Translations under genes and position numbers: made by a program | Assembly: GCA_947579605.1 (NCBI GenBank) | Contig: OX388307.1 | Location: forward strand, 12,501,237-12,565,236 | Reading direction: 5' to 3' | Origin: Athripsodes cinereus | Lineage: Eukaryota > Arthropoda > Insecta > Trichoptera > Leptoceridae | Length of the DNA stretch: 64,000 nucleotides | The notes under the pieces: model-generated | Databases searched by the model: none | Told to the model about the DNA's origin: nothing | Seen by the model: the letters and a program-made list of their open reading frames with translations, nothing else | In this document: positions 11,495-25,010 of the stretch, piece after piece | Position numbering within the stretch: the first letter of the stretch is position 1 | Layout: each line of letters begins with the position of its first letter

Positions 11495-11690
11495 CTATAC
11501 CATGCATATCACGCATGTGGAGTAGCCAGCAGACAAGCCGCATGTAATAAACATCCTCTCTGCGCCAACAAAAAAATAAGAGATTCAAGATGAGTGGTAT
11601 ACCTCATCTCTGAATTGAAGGTGTATTTTTTTACATCTGCCTTTTACATGACACTCGAAAACTAAAGGGAAAGAGTGGGAGACCTATTCA
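11495..11690 (+). repeat. Dispersed family A copy, second of two in tandem
   Basis: Plus-oriented, about 35 bases after the previous copy. It keeps ATGTGGAGTAGCCAGCAGAC, GCGCCAACAAAAAAATAAG, CTCATCTCTGAATTGAAGG and ACTCGAAAACTAAAGGGAAA. The pair arose by local duplication or by two insertions. Confidence 0.75.
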
Positions 11691-14600
11691 TTGCCTTGTG
11701 TTCCAGGGGGTAGAGTAAGTAATATAATGTACGTAATAATTATTATTACTCCTATCATTAACTATCGAAGCCCATAAATTGACTTTATGTTCGTTGTAAG
11801 AAAAAACTTAATATAAAATTATTTCAAATTATTAATACATGTTTTCTATTTCGTCTGGTTATCAGGATCTCCATGTAGTTAATGTTATTATCTCGAGCAT
11901 CTTCAATGTCATCTTCAAACTAAAGAGTCAAATTTTGTAAATTGAAATTTCAAAATATTTTGCATTTTTTTAGATTAAATTACATCGTTTTCCAAACACG
12001 TTTTTTTATTATCAATAATTTTGTCCTATCTTGTAATATAAAAAGCATAACTATCGCCTTTAAAAATATCGTTATGATTAACAAGACACTAATAAAAAAT
12101 AATTAAATTTAACTTTTATAGATATTAATGGTCAATTTCTGTGATTAAATATGAGACATTTAGTAGCCGCGATTCAATATCTTGAGAAAGGTCTATCAGA
12201 GACTCTCCTGAACTATTACCTAAAGTCGTTATGATTGGTCATTAGGCATCAGGTAATAAGTAGTTTACATTTTAATGTATAAATAATTAATTAGTATGTA
12301 ATTATGGATCTGGCTATATCCACCGTAATAATAATTAACACTATATCAAGACATTTCATTATACACGGTGATTTGTATCGATTTAATTTAGCTATCAATT
12401 TAAATAATTAGCGCTGTTCATTATAAATTGACTCAACACTCGAGGCGTGTCTGAGTCGACTAACACCCAATAGTAGGTATATACATAGTGCCTACGTACA
12501 TACAAGAATAATTATACTATGTAAGCATTACCTACACCCATATCGCATATTATATTACACATATATTATTATGTTCATGCTAAAGAGATACGTGCACTTA
12601 CATACTTATTTTATAAATATACAGGTAGGTATGTTTATAATGATTTTTATTCACACCTGTGACTAATTATAAAACGTATATTGATATACCTACCAATAGG
12701 TGAATAAAAATACTAATTAAATTAATATTGTACAATTATTAATACTTTTCTTGCGTGTGTTTCTTCAAATTTATTAGGTACAAAATATTAATCGACTCAC
12801 TCCATCACTTTATTACCCATAGGTGTACACTGTACATGTGATAGCCAATAAACACCACGCGAAAGTTATAATATTAATATTCAAAATGGATGGCAGGTAT
12901 GTGTCATAGAAAAATATTTTTAATAGTGAATTGCATGTTTTTATTTCTGGACCTTTGAAAAATCTTTAGAAATTAGTTCAACTTTATTCCAGTTCTTTAT
13001 AAGGATCAGTAAATGCGCATCAGATACGCAAAGGTATATCAAGAAATACCGAAAAAATAACAAAAATTAGTTAAACCCTTGCGATAACGTAATAATTACT
13101 TATGTGTTTATTATTTTTTTATTTTTTTCATTGCTTGTTTAACAGCTTTGTAGCTTTTTTGCCAGCAGTGTGCAAATCAAATCGGTACAATTAAAAAAAA
13201 AATACTTACGGTCTAATTACGTATCACATTTGACTTGAACAATTAGAACGAATTTAATTTTAAATCTGTAGAAGTACAGCCTCAAACCACATAAGGGTTG
13301 CAATACATATTGTGATATGAACTTGTTTTGTATGAGTAGGTATTATTCAGTATCTCAAAGAACAATTTGTTATATGCAAATAATTTAATTCTGGCATATT
13401 GAAGATTGCATGTTATTCCATGGACCCACACGGTATAATGTAAATGTTAATATAAGTTGTTGGAATATTATTATTCTTTATTTATATCATTTCATTAGTG
13501 ATGTCAGCCCGCTGTGTCGCGAAAGCAGTGGAGGCACCCAACGGAGGTGTTGTAGAGATTTATGTTTTTACTAATATTATGGAATACCTATACTTCCTTA
13601 TAATATGCATATCATAATGTAAGACATATTATAAGTTAACACAATATGAGTAATTTCAAATATTTTTTGTTTTCTATTTTACATTATTGAACATTGTGAT
13701 ATGCACAAGCAAGCGAGATATAAGTGAATGAATTTAGAGCAAGTTTTAAATGCAAACTCTTTTCTTTTCTTTAAGTTATAGGCAATAAATAAATATTCCA
13801 ATGTGTTAAATACTAGAGTAAAGACACCTAACTATCTATACGAAATATCTTTAGAATGTTTAATCCATGCTTAACCTATAACACCTACGCAGGCTTTCAT
13901 GTTTTGGAGTAATCAAACAGTTGAAATCTTTCACACAAATGGTGTGAGAATTCATCGAATATAAAATATACATTCACCTATTGGCGGGCAGGCATATTGG
14001 TATAAAAATATGATGTTTGTATTACAATAATAATATGGCTTATCACATGTTTATTATCAAATTCATACATGATTCCTCCATATAAGTAGATATTATATGA
14101 TCAATAAAAATCATAATAACTTCACTAGTTCAAAATGCTGTTCATCTAATTGAGAGAGATTTTATATTATTATTTATCGATTCACAGAGCAGTATCATAG
14201 AAAAATATTTTAATTTAAATGTTTATTTTGGTAGGTATTCTTTTTTTACAATCTAAATAATGTTTAGATAATATTTCATTAAAATTCCATTACAACTATT
14301 AATTTTGTAAAAAAATATTTTATAATAAAAGATGTAGGGATCATAATAGATTACAAGAAGAAGAAAGTTTTTAGTGAATATTTTTTATAAAAGCTTTAGA
14401 TAAAGTTCATCGTGGTGTAATAGTTTATTTATTAATTTGGTAAATTTATATTTTAAATGTACAAATCCAAATTTTACAATATTTGGGGATATGCAATAAT
14501 TGATTGAGGATTTTATGACAGTTTAGAATGTTTAGCCAGTTCCGCATGAAATAAGTAAAGTACAATATTTATAAATATCGGTGTAGATTTATATAGTCGA

Positions 14601-16225
14601 ATACGGGTCTGTCGATTGTGAGGAAAATAGAGACATTACCCGAGAATATAATAGACACATTGACTAAACATCTATGATCTAACGATCCTACATGATAGTA
14701 ATAATATTATTATTATATTCCCAATGTACCTCAACACTCATACAATATACATTATAGGTAATATACCTATACACCTTGATATCTATACTGTATACGTAAA
14801 TATAAGTAGTATAGGTACTAGTACTATCATAACATAATACATATAACACAATATTATTAGAGGCTAGTGGAAATAGTAGGTAGTATGTGTATTAGTTAGT
14901 AGACCTAAGGCTTATTTATAACCACGACACACTATCTTAATATATAAACATACCTATGTACCTATTACATACTAATTATTAATGTAGTGACACTAGCAGT
15001 ACACTTCCTATATTACACTCTCAATATCTCTCTCTCTCATGTAGGTACAATAGAAACAATACACTATCAGAATGGAAATATTTTATTATAAACAACAGCA
15101 TAGTATTCGATGCTGTGTTTAAGTATTAGATATAAAGTACTTACTAATGCAGGTAATGGGTAAATATGTAGAATTTTTGTCAGTTTTACCAATAATACAA
15201 TGACACAAAACACTTGTTAACCTTTTTTTAATTGCATTTATTTTTTCACTAATTGATAAGTATACAATTCTCTTAAATTTTTATTCTACTATAAAACAAT
15301 GACTTGTGATTATTACGTGGGGTCCTGGATGAATCAAATAGAATAAAGATATGTTGGCAAGTAGGTATCTAAGTAGATCCGATATCAATTTATGACCATA
15401 GATATTACGAAATTACTGAACATGATGAATCTATGCAGATTGTTTGTAGATGAGCGTGAAATTTCATTTTACTTTTTCACATAATGTAAACCTAAGCCGA
15501 ATGGCTCAAATATTTTGCTGGCATATGATGAAGAATAGATAAATAAAATCATCTCATAGAAAATAGAACATATCTTTTGAGATTTAGGTCTGTGGGTGAA
15601 AATTTGAACACATAGAAGTAAACGCTGATAAGAGTCGCAGGTCGGTGTTGTGATTAATTTATTTTGTCAATATTAAATGTGTAAAACTCTCCAGTAAATT
15701 TCTAATTATGCACTGTTCCATTATTTTTTACACAATATGAATTAACAATGTAGGTAATACTTTAAATAAAATTGTTTTTTTTTTCAGATTCACGTTTTCG
15801 TTAAGTTTACCTACCAATTAAATAGCCTAATGATGAATCAGCTTTTAGTACAAAGTATGAAAAATGAAAAAGTTATTTTATCTACTGATGACTCATAAGG
15901 AAAATTTAATAACTGTATAAGTATTATTAAATAAATTGTGGTTCGATTCAAAGAATTTTAATAAGTATGACGTACTTATTTTGTGTGAAAATATTTACGT
16001 ACAGTCTTAAGAATGACTAAATACTTTGCTACAGCTATTGTACACTGATTACGGAAAATAAATAAAATTAAAAATATTAACTTTGTACAAAAAGATTTTA
16101 CAATAGGAAAGTTTATTGCCATCTGTGTTTTGTTTCAACCAACTCATGGAGAATAATATGAATAAATTATCAAATAAAATAAATATTTATTATTTTGTTT
16201 TGTGTTACTGTTGAGTAAGACTAAC
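11691..16225. other. Long AT-rich non-coding stretch
   Basis: About 4.5 kb with no supportable gene. A weak, decayed family A-like segment lies at about 12805-12910. A short imperfect inverted repeat (TTTTTATTCAC...GTGAATAAAAA) lies at about 12643-12709. A small GC-richer patch at 13500-13555 (GTCGCGAAAGCAGTGGAGGC) is unassigned. Confidence 0.4.
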
Positions 16226-16268
16226 GCACGACCGGTTTCGCGGACTCCGAGTTCGCATCATCAGGTGC
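16226..16268 (-). ncRNA. Candidate hammerhead ribozyme
   Basis: Minus-strand order from 16268 down: GCAC, CTGATGA (16264-16258), one T, helix II GCGAAC/GTCCGC around TCGGA (16256-16240, one A-C mismatch), GAAA (16239-16236), a palindromic ACCGGT (16236-16231), C at 16230, then GTGC (16229-16226), which pairs perfectly with the first GCAC as helix I. This is the type I hammerhead arrangement with a very short helix III, as known from Penelope-like and retrozyme-type elements, where the short palindrome lets two RNAs pair. Cleavage would follow the C at 16230. The T between CTGATGA and helix II is not standard and is the main reason for caution. No Penelope coding region is visible nearby. Confidence 0.45.
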
Positions 16269-18612
16269 TGAATGAAGTGTTACAAAGTTAATGCCGATAC
16301 AATTAATGAAATAATATGAATCTTTAATACCTGTAGTCATATTTTCAAGATATTTCGTTAAACTAAAATGACCATGTAATCATTAGTACCAGTATTACCT
16401 ACATCTCGGCAATTATATAACACTCATGGTGTAAATTAATATTAAATTTATTAAATATAATCTTATAAAGAACTAATTAAGTATGTTGATTTATACTTTA
16501 TGTAAATACATAATTTAAAACTATTAAGTTGTTTTATTGAAACTGTCAATCAATTACCCGTTTGTTCTTATCATTATTGCAATGAAAATATTTTATTTTA
16601 ATTACTTGAGTTTGATGTATATACCTGGGTAGGTACTTCTGTGTGTTTTCATTATTATGCTCATAATATCATTAAAAGTATTGTAAACGATAATTATGTT
16701 GCTAAGGAAAACTCCTTAGAAACATAATAATCATGATCTTGCATTATTTAATTTGTCTTTTCATTTCACTGTATTTTTATTTTTAGAAAAAAGGGCTGTG
16801 AGAATAATTCAAATAAAATCGCTCGACTTGATTTATCATTTTATCATTAAAACCATTTATAAATATTCATTATTATAGTATACCTACCAGCTGACCCGGT
16901 AAACATTTTTTTACCATACACATTATGCCACATACATTTGCCATATACTAATATCGCTATTAAAAAATAGGAGTTGATGGTAGAAGGGTGAAAATTAAGG
17001 GCTGTATATATTTTTTTTAAATTGACCAGGACATTCTGTTACCTAAAAAAATATATTATTCTAAGAAGAAATCAAAAAGAAAATAAGAGGGAAAGGAATG
17101 AATTTTGGTGAATCTGTAGAGACTTGAGTAGTCCAAGGAGCTTTTAGGATACTTTAAGTTTGGAAAGAGCAAGGCATTAAGCTTAAATAAACATAGTCTC
17201 GAGACAATAACGAACTTCTTAACTGGCAACCTAAAATGTACACCATACGGAAGAGATTCTTCAGTACCTCGTGACGAACTTCAATACAATAGAATTCGTT
17301 TCAAGATGATCAGGATTAGTGAGTTATGACTGGGTAGCACCAAACAATCAAAATAGGGATAGACAACTGTTATACAATAAACTTAAGCATTTATTTGGTA
17401 GTTATAAGTAGTGAGAACTTTATAAACCTGAAAAACTCAAGGAGATTTTTTCGATCTACAAAGTATGTAGGTAGGTACCTACAATATGTTATGCACCATA
17501 GTTACTACAATCTGCTAAATGTCTACAGTTTTAAAATATTATTGAAGGATTATCAAAAATACTATTGTAAATAAAAACTATACATACCTAACTTTTCAAC
17601 ATGATTCATAGAATTATTTTAAATATTTAACTATAAATAATCTTTATTACTACAAATAAATATTATCTTTAGCGATTTTATCATATTAATATGAATACAC
17701 AAAAGCTTAACATAAGCATAAAAAAATTCTATCACACTAGTCATATAGGGCTGTGTTGTGGCTGGAATTTTAATATCTTAGAATGAAATAAAAAACAACA
17801 AACAACAAAGAATTAACTATTTAAACAGATGATAAATCAAACGAACAATATCGAGAATATAGACAAATAAAAAAATGGTAACGGTACATAGGGTTTGATA
17901 CTATTATTCTATCTAACAAATTAGCATATAAAATCTTGAACACCTCGAATAAAAAAAATGTTTAAACCTCATACAAGGAAACGATAATTATATTATTAAA
18001 ATATCTTGTATGTATTTAAGTTGTACTGTGTAAAATTTATATATCAATTATTTTTTTTTAAAAATCATGATCTGTAAATATATAGAAACTACAAAGAGGA
18101 TTTGTCAAATTTTAATATGCAATTCATTCGATGCACTAACTATTTTTATCTTTAGATGCATGACTGACTCCGAAATTTTGTGTTTTTTTAGTCATGTTAC
18201 CTATGTAATAATATGTGAGTTCAAGACTACACGGCGCGGCGCCTTGAAGCCACATATTTCATTTATTTTTCGTCTTAAAGGACAAAAATAGTTTAACTTA
18301 ATAAATATCAACATTCAAATCTCAACAATAAACAAACCAATCAAGGTCCCACAAATTACCAAAGCGCATGACGAACACGTTGCTAGCAAACTATAACATA
18401 ATTAAATATATACTCTGAATCTGGGAAAACGAATTTTCAATTACTATTGAATTGACAGATGAATAAAAAATCTTAAATCTTACTTAAAACTGGTTCACAT
18501 AAGTATCAAATAAAAACGTTAGAATTGAATAAATTTTAGATTAGACATTTTTACCATTAAATTTTACTTTTCACAGTTATAATTTGCTAAGAAATATTTT
18601 AAATTAATAAAA
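16269..18612. other. AT-rich non-coding stretch
   Basis: No gene. A fragment at 16889-16930 (AGCTGACCCGGTAAAC) looks like an end of some transposable element. A TAGGTAGGTACCTAC palindromic motif lies near 17469. Confidence 0.35.
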
Positions 18613-18725
18613 CCGCTTAACATCTTCGATTCCGCAAGGTTGAATCCAATCTGAAATACTTTTTTTATATGTATGCACGAATCTACTGGCTGGCCCACTT
18701 GTGGAAATTACCTACCGTAATAAAC
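18613..18725 (-). repeat. Dispersed family A copy, decayed
   Basis: Minus-oriented. It is recognisable by TTAACATCTTCGATTC, CCAATCTGAAATACTTTTTT and the CTGGCTGGCCCACTTGTGGA end. Confidence 0.6.
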
Positions 18726-19679
18726 AATTTTTACATTAATTTGGGTCCTTTTCAGCAGCCATTTCTGGTTCGTAATTATTCCAATGCATTTTTTCGTCTT
18801 GACATTATTATCAAATTGTGACATCATATTATTGTTTAGCATTTTTTTGTTAACACACATCCATCAGCTGGTTGATAAAACAGTCAGGATGTATAACGTA
18901 GGTATTATAGAGTTCAACAATATGTATATTGATGATGCCTAAGGGAATCAATATAATATTAATACTTATCAGAAACAAACACTGAATGAAATGTGTAGTA
19001 TGGTTAATAATACCTAGAAACAATAATGATATTACAATGATAACCCAGTTTCCGGTGTGACCCTAAAAAGTGATTTCTTGAATGTAATTAAAACATTCAG
19101 AATAAACACATCATTAGCTTTGATGTTTTATCTACAAAAATACATTAAATAATGTTCTTATTTAACATTTATTAGACACTTCATAGATATTTGCTTATAC
19201 AGCGATTTCCGGCTCGAAATAAATCGTAAACTTATAAGTTTATTGTCCTTAAATTCATACGATAATGTTTATTTTATTAATACTTTGTACAATAAAATAA
19301 GTAAGTAGGTACATACAGCTGCAACCTACTTCTTAATGACCGAAATCAACATGTTTTTGCCAATAAAATAAATCTAATGCGGTTGATGCTGAATTCATAC
19401 AACTACTCGAAACAATATTAAATATGAAATAACAAGTTTTTGAATAAATTCACAAAGTATTTATATTACTTAATATAAACTATTTGATAAGTTTAAATAG
19501 ACATTGTTCTGTTGAAAAGGATTTTTTTTTGTGGGCGTTCCACCCAACAGAGGGTGATTTTGCCCCTTGAAAAAGATTTGTTTAAATATATAATTACATA
19601 TTATCCCTTTTATCATACTATATGCTGCTACCTGTAAAACAAATATATAAAATATTATATTCTAATTAAATATTCAAAA
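18726..19679. other. No gene seen
   Basis: AT-rich. A short GC-richer segment at 19523-19570 (GTGGGCGTTCCACCC) is probably a transposon scrap. Confidence 0.35.
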
Positions 19680-19805
19680 GATTCAGTGATGAGGTACGTC
19701 ACACATCGCGAATATTATGTTTTTTTATGGTACCGATAAGACCTATGAATTTTGTTACATACAGTGAGTCCACTAGCTCTTACATTTATGGAAAATCCCG
19801 TGACA
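19680..19805 (-). repeat. Dispersed family A copy, decayed
   Basis: Minus-oriented. It keeps ATTCAGTGATGAGGTACGTC at its start and GAGTCCACTAGCTC and GAAAATCCCGTGA near its end. Confidence 0.5.
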
Positions 19806-21225
19806 GTAAAGTTAGCTTGTTAGTTTTATTTGCAGGCATTTCTGAGAGTTTATCGCAGATAAACTAAATTTGTCGATGAGCTAAGCGTCCTGTATATTAA
19901 TATAAAACAAAATAATTAATAAATTAGATAAATTAATAATAATATAAAAATATCTCTACACCTACTTATGACATTCAGTTATTCCAAGAATTACTGTTAA
20001 AATATCTAAGGTCACCCTTCAATAGATTAGACAAAAAATTGTGAATAATTATTTTAAATATCAATTTATTTCAATTATAATTAGAAAAACAATCTCTTCG
20101 CATGCTAACAAAGTTTGTAATAAATTGGCATAATAAGAAATATACATTTTGTTAGCACATACTCCGATACAATATTCTTTCAATGCAAGTGTAATCAAAT
20201 AATAATTATAGTATTTCATAAAACTCATAAAATATACAAATTTCCTTCATAAAAGCAATGCAAGATAAAAATCATGATCCTGAATAAAACAATTATTGTT
20301 TGTACTTTATTTATTAATTTATTATTAAAAAAAAAAAAATTTACCCCTTAAATTCACTCAGAATGTTTTCAATAGCAACCAAATGGCAAATTATGTAAGT
20401 TTGTATCAAAAGTGACATGTGAAATGTGTATTAAGTGTTCCCAAATTTCAATATTTTGTCCTATTTATTTTTGCTTCTTGTTTATATTACTTATTATTTA
20501 TTTTCTTTCTTACAATTCGATGATTATTTTCCAAACGAAAACAGATTTGAAGCTAATTCGAAATAAATTAGCTAAATAAGGCGTAGGTACCTATGTCCTG
20601 ATTTTTTTCTACATCTTTTCTTTTTTACATTTCTATCATTTATGTTAATTTTATTCAATGAATTTTAATGGAAACAAATTAATTATAAAAAATCGTTTAT
20701 ATCAATGGCTGTCTAAGGGTGATAACCCCTTCCGACCCAGCGTGATAAACAGCCGCGTTAAATTAGTACCAATAACATAACATGTTATATTATTATATTA
20801 TCATTCATAAAACACCAGTAAAGTCATTTCATATATCTTAATAGCCTTATTATTACATCTGTATCACTCAAACAATACCGACACACTTTTTAATTATTCA
20901 ATTCCAAATCATCGTACATCCAATTTAATTAATGAAATGATAAAGCGTTATTTAATATATTTATTATTATCATAGCCAAGACTTGGTAGGTATATACCTA
21001 TCTATCTAAATAACTATATACAATACCAATATATCATAAATTAATAGATATAATATAACTTTCTGTTTATTGTAATAAAATTAATAATAATTTTGCAGTG
21101 TTTTTAACCTATTTATGTCTCGTTATTATAATACAACAAATGAATGATATTCTTGTGAAATTACAGATAGAATTATAATTATTCTAGTTTTGCGTAAATA
21201 TTTGTCGTTTTTATTTCATAGCTTG
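19806..21225. other. AT-rich non-coding stretch
   Basis: No gene. A GC-richer patch at 20715-20760 (ATAACCCCTTCCGACCCAGC) is unassigned. Confidence 0.35.
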
Positions 21226-21465
21226 CCGTGGAGTTTCCGTTATAGATTGTGTCTCTCACTCTTTTCTGTAAGTTTTCGAATGCTGTGTAAAGGGCAGATA
21301 TTCATAATTTTTTTAAACATTTGACAACTTCAATTCAGCAATGAGATATCTCATCCAACCTGAAAGTATTAGCTTTTGTTGGCATGAAGAAGTCGACTTG
21401 CATGTTTATTAATGCAGCTAACCCGCTGGCTACTCCACTAGTTGGAGATGCCATGATGTTATGGT
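21226..21465 (-). repeat. Dispersed family A copy, near full length
   Basis: Minus-oriented and the most complete copy. It has GCCGTGGAGTTTCC, CACTCTTTTCTGTAAGTTTT, CTTCAATTCAGCAATGAGAT, CATCCAACCTGAAAG, TTTTGTTGGCATGAAGAAG, TGCATGTTTATTAATGCAGC, and CTGGCTACTCCACTAGTTGG running into GCCATGATG. The full family length is therefore about 240-300 bp. It encodes no protein. Confidence 0.8.
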
Positions 21466-24400
21466 AAGAGGTTTTATCACATAAGTGTGTGTATATAGAT
21501 GTTTATTTTTTAACTGCTATTGTAACGGATAATTCCTTTGAATAATCTTTTAACACATATTTGTTAAACAACTGTTATTTATTCATTTTGAAATCAAACT
21601 TTTCCACTTGTGTCAAATCTGAGTGTATTATATTATGTTTGGTTGTGCAAAAAGTTTACTAACGTTCAGTTAAAGGAGATAATTCTTTCAGGAAGGAAGT
21701 CATGCGTATAGATACCTACATCTTTTAATATCACATATGTATTTGAATATCAATAGCTACCTATTTAATGAGATGATGATATACCTAACATAATATCTGT
21801 TATTGGCAACTTAATCACAAAAGTAATTTCAGTGTCCAATTAACAGACTCTGACTCTGCGGCTTGATGTTAATACAATCAGATCACATAACCTACGAAAC
21901 AATGGCCACTTCACACTTCACCGAGTAATCAATCACTTTGATTAATGTTACACGACTCCCTGAATCCAAATAATATCAAGAGAGATGTGTTTTCATTTGC
22001 AACTCATTTAACAAAAAAGTGTACTATTTTTGACTGACTTGAGTTTATCAAGACTACTGCGTGTGTAATGGTTAATAATGTAATATATAATGATTTTCAT
22101 CATTAGGTACTATACGTGTACATATAATTCTATCAATGTAATTACTTATCTAACTATGTCAATATAATGTACGGATTTTCAGAAGTGTTTGCGTCATATA
22201 ATGCACTCACACCAATTGAATACATATTGATGATTCTGAAAAAATATCAAATAGATAATCAAACGATTATTCATCGTGTTTGATAAATATATTTAACGTG
22301 AAAAAATGAATACGTACATTCTCAATTTATAGGTGAATATATTTGCAAAACACCTAAGTAATTACCTGTTCTATTTGTGAATCATATAATAAATTAATTT
22401 TCACTAAAGAATGAATAAGCAGAACCTTTGTAGGTAATATGAGAGCGAGGTGCGGCGTCCTGTGAATAATTTCTATCCAATATGCCTGCAGGCTTCAGTA
22501 CGAAGTGAAGACCTAACATTTGTAGATTATTCCATCACAAAACTTCATCTGGAGAACATCTATCATCCACATCACATGTAATAATAATAATATTACATCG
22601 TATTAGCGGTTCAATTTGTTCAATCATTAGAAGGCATTAATCATTCTTCTCTCAAACATGTGTCAACATTCTATAATCATCGCAGGAATATTGTTTGTAT
22701 CCAACACAACGCTGCCTTTCTCCATTCCACACACACATAACTATTCATTGTTCTTACGTGATGGTAATTTAATAATAAAAACATTGCCGCAAGATCTGAA
22801 ATTATTTCAAAATATTATCCGAATTGTGAGATACTATACGAGATCAAAAATAACGACGTGTTTTGTATTGGTATGTTTCACTGATAAAATATATTAGGTA
22901 ACAAATACAGGTATAAGGCTATCCCCAGATTCTGAAGTTTGATTTAAGAATATTGTGAGCAAAGATATAAATATGTCTTTGTTTGGATTCTAAAGTCGTA
23001 CGTAGTAGTTATGGATGAATATTGTTAGGTGTAAGTATAATATTATTATGACGGCCACTAGATAGGAATATAATATTTACTTCCGAGTTTTGTGGCGAGA
23101 TGTCGCATCATAAATCATATGTGATTTACTTTTATTCAGTTGGCAAAGCCTGCGGGACGCTACGCCGTTCTACCAATTGCGAGGCTAACATGAAAAATTG
23201 CCAATTTTCATGGCTTTTTTAATCGAACAAAGGAAATAATGTGAAGTCACATAAAATTTATATGATACATCGTTGGACGGGAGAAATTAAAGTGTACATT
23301 TTTTGATTTACAGATGCCGATTTTTTTACAAACGTTTAAAACATTGTCGTACTCGAGCTGCGGGGGAACTATTTCATTGGTTGATAAACATAGCGTACAT
23401 TAAATTATGGTTCTGAAAATCAATGTTTATAAAAATATACTACCAATAAATATCCCGAAAAATTTACACTTAGGTATTTCTAAACTTTATTGGCACCATT
23501 ATTTATAAATAATGATTTGATTACATTCTAGATAAAATCATTATAATATGTGATTTGAATACCTATATAAAAACGATTTTCTGGAAACTTATATTACTAC
23601 CAAATGACCTTTGATCGGAATTTAAGTTTATGTTTATTAACAATAAGTTGTTTAGCGCTTATTAAAAATATATACGTAATTATGTCATTATGGTTTTAAA
23701 AATTAATATTCATATACCTAACATACATACCCACTGCTTAAAACAATAATAATACAACAGTAGAAGTACTAGCTACAATATGATTATAGAAAAAGAGAAA
23801 AGTTCTCCTATATGGATGATGTTATATGCAACAGTGTATCAAGCAACAAAATTTAATAAACATTTATTTAAAATAGTCAAACCTAACAAAATTAAAAAAT
23901 TAAATTAAACAAAATTAAATTCTTTCATTTATGACTCGGACGACTTTTAGTATTGACTCAAAACAAAATTTCGATTATCCCAGTTTAAGGTTGTTGTGAT
24001 TTAATACTCTGTTGCATAAAACCCTCCATATGTGTGCACTGTAACCTGCTACATAAATTGTTATTCAGTGAATCTAGTTTACGTTATGTCGCTTCTGCTT
24101 GCAATCACAAATCATTGTGAAGACAGCGACAGATGTAATTTGAAAATCTTCATCCTTACATAGTTGTATTGTACCTCTACTTGTATGTATGAGAATATTA
24201 TAAGGCTTATAATATGAGAATCAGCTGCGGTTCTTCCTTAGGATCCTTCATTCAGCGCACTCCTTTTATAACTTCAAAAAATATACATTTTTTATGTATG
24301 AGAAACTAGATGAATATAGAGGGAGCATAAGAAGTATGTAAAGATTGATCAATTTGATGTTCTGGTATAGAGCGTATAGGTATAGATAGATATAATTTTA

Positions 24401-24554
24401 TCTTTTAAATGAATCCATATTTTCTAACTAAAGTAAATATTTACAATTCCATTTTTTCGACCCCACTAGTTACATAATTCACTAGATTACGGGTGCTGCT
24501 TTACCATTAAATAAAAAAAACACTAGCAGAACTCACCAGTCGCCATATTAACAC
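21466..24554. other. AT-rich non-coding stretch
   Basis: No gene is supported in about 3 kb. GC-richer patches at about 22440-22510 and 23145-23200 (GCCTGCGGGACGCTACGCCG) are unassigned and may be transposon scraps. Confidence 0.35.
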
Positions 24555-24713
24555 TGCTCCGTGGAGTCTTCTGCAAGTTTTCGAGCGCTGTGTAAAAGAC
24601 AGGAATAAGTAAAATATCACATAAAGGAAAGTTAACATTTTCAATTCAGCGATGAGGTATGTCATTCATCCTGAATGTCTTATTTTTATTGGCACAGAAA
24701 GGATGACCTTGTA
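24555..24713 (-). repeat. Dispersed family A copy
   Basis: Minus-oriented. It has GCTCCGTGGAGTCTTCTGCA, GTTTTCGAGCGCTGTGTAAA, TTCAATTCAGCGATGAGGTA, CATTCATCCTGAATGTCTTA and GGCACAGAAAGGATG. The outer end after this segment is missing. Confidence 0.8.
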
Positions 24714-24809
24714 TTATGAAGTATTGTCATTTGTATTAAAACTGTTTGTTTGTGAAAAAAAAAAATAAAAACATTACAAATTAATTATGAATTGATTGAG
24801 ATTAGCATC

Positions 24810-25010
24810 ATCATCGCCATAACCTTGACAACGTTTTCCTGACGGGGTAGGCAGAAAGGATTGAGCGCCACTGACTCTTATCCTAATATCCTTGCATAAA
24901 CTTTACAATTCCGTCACTATTATACAATTCCTCGTGGACGCTCCGTGTGCTTTAAACGTGTTCGTCTTGTAGGATCTGATTTATAATGATCTTTACATTT
25001 AATCGTTGTA
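24810..25010 (-). pseudogene. LINE 3'-end relic
   Basis: On the minus strand the sequence matches the last ~200 bases of the relic at 45490-46255: the AATTGTATAATAGTGACGGA and TGCAAGGATATTAGGA segments and the terminal CGCTCAATCCTTTCTGCCTA followed by CCCCGTCAGG. No frame is open. It is a 3' fragment of the same non-LTR family, with coding sequence reduced to noise. Confidence 0.6.
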
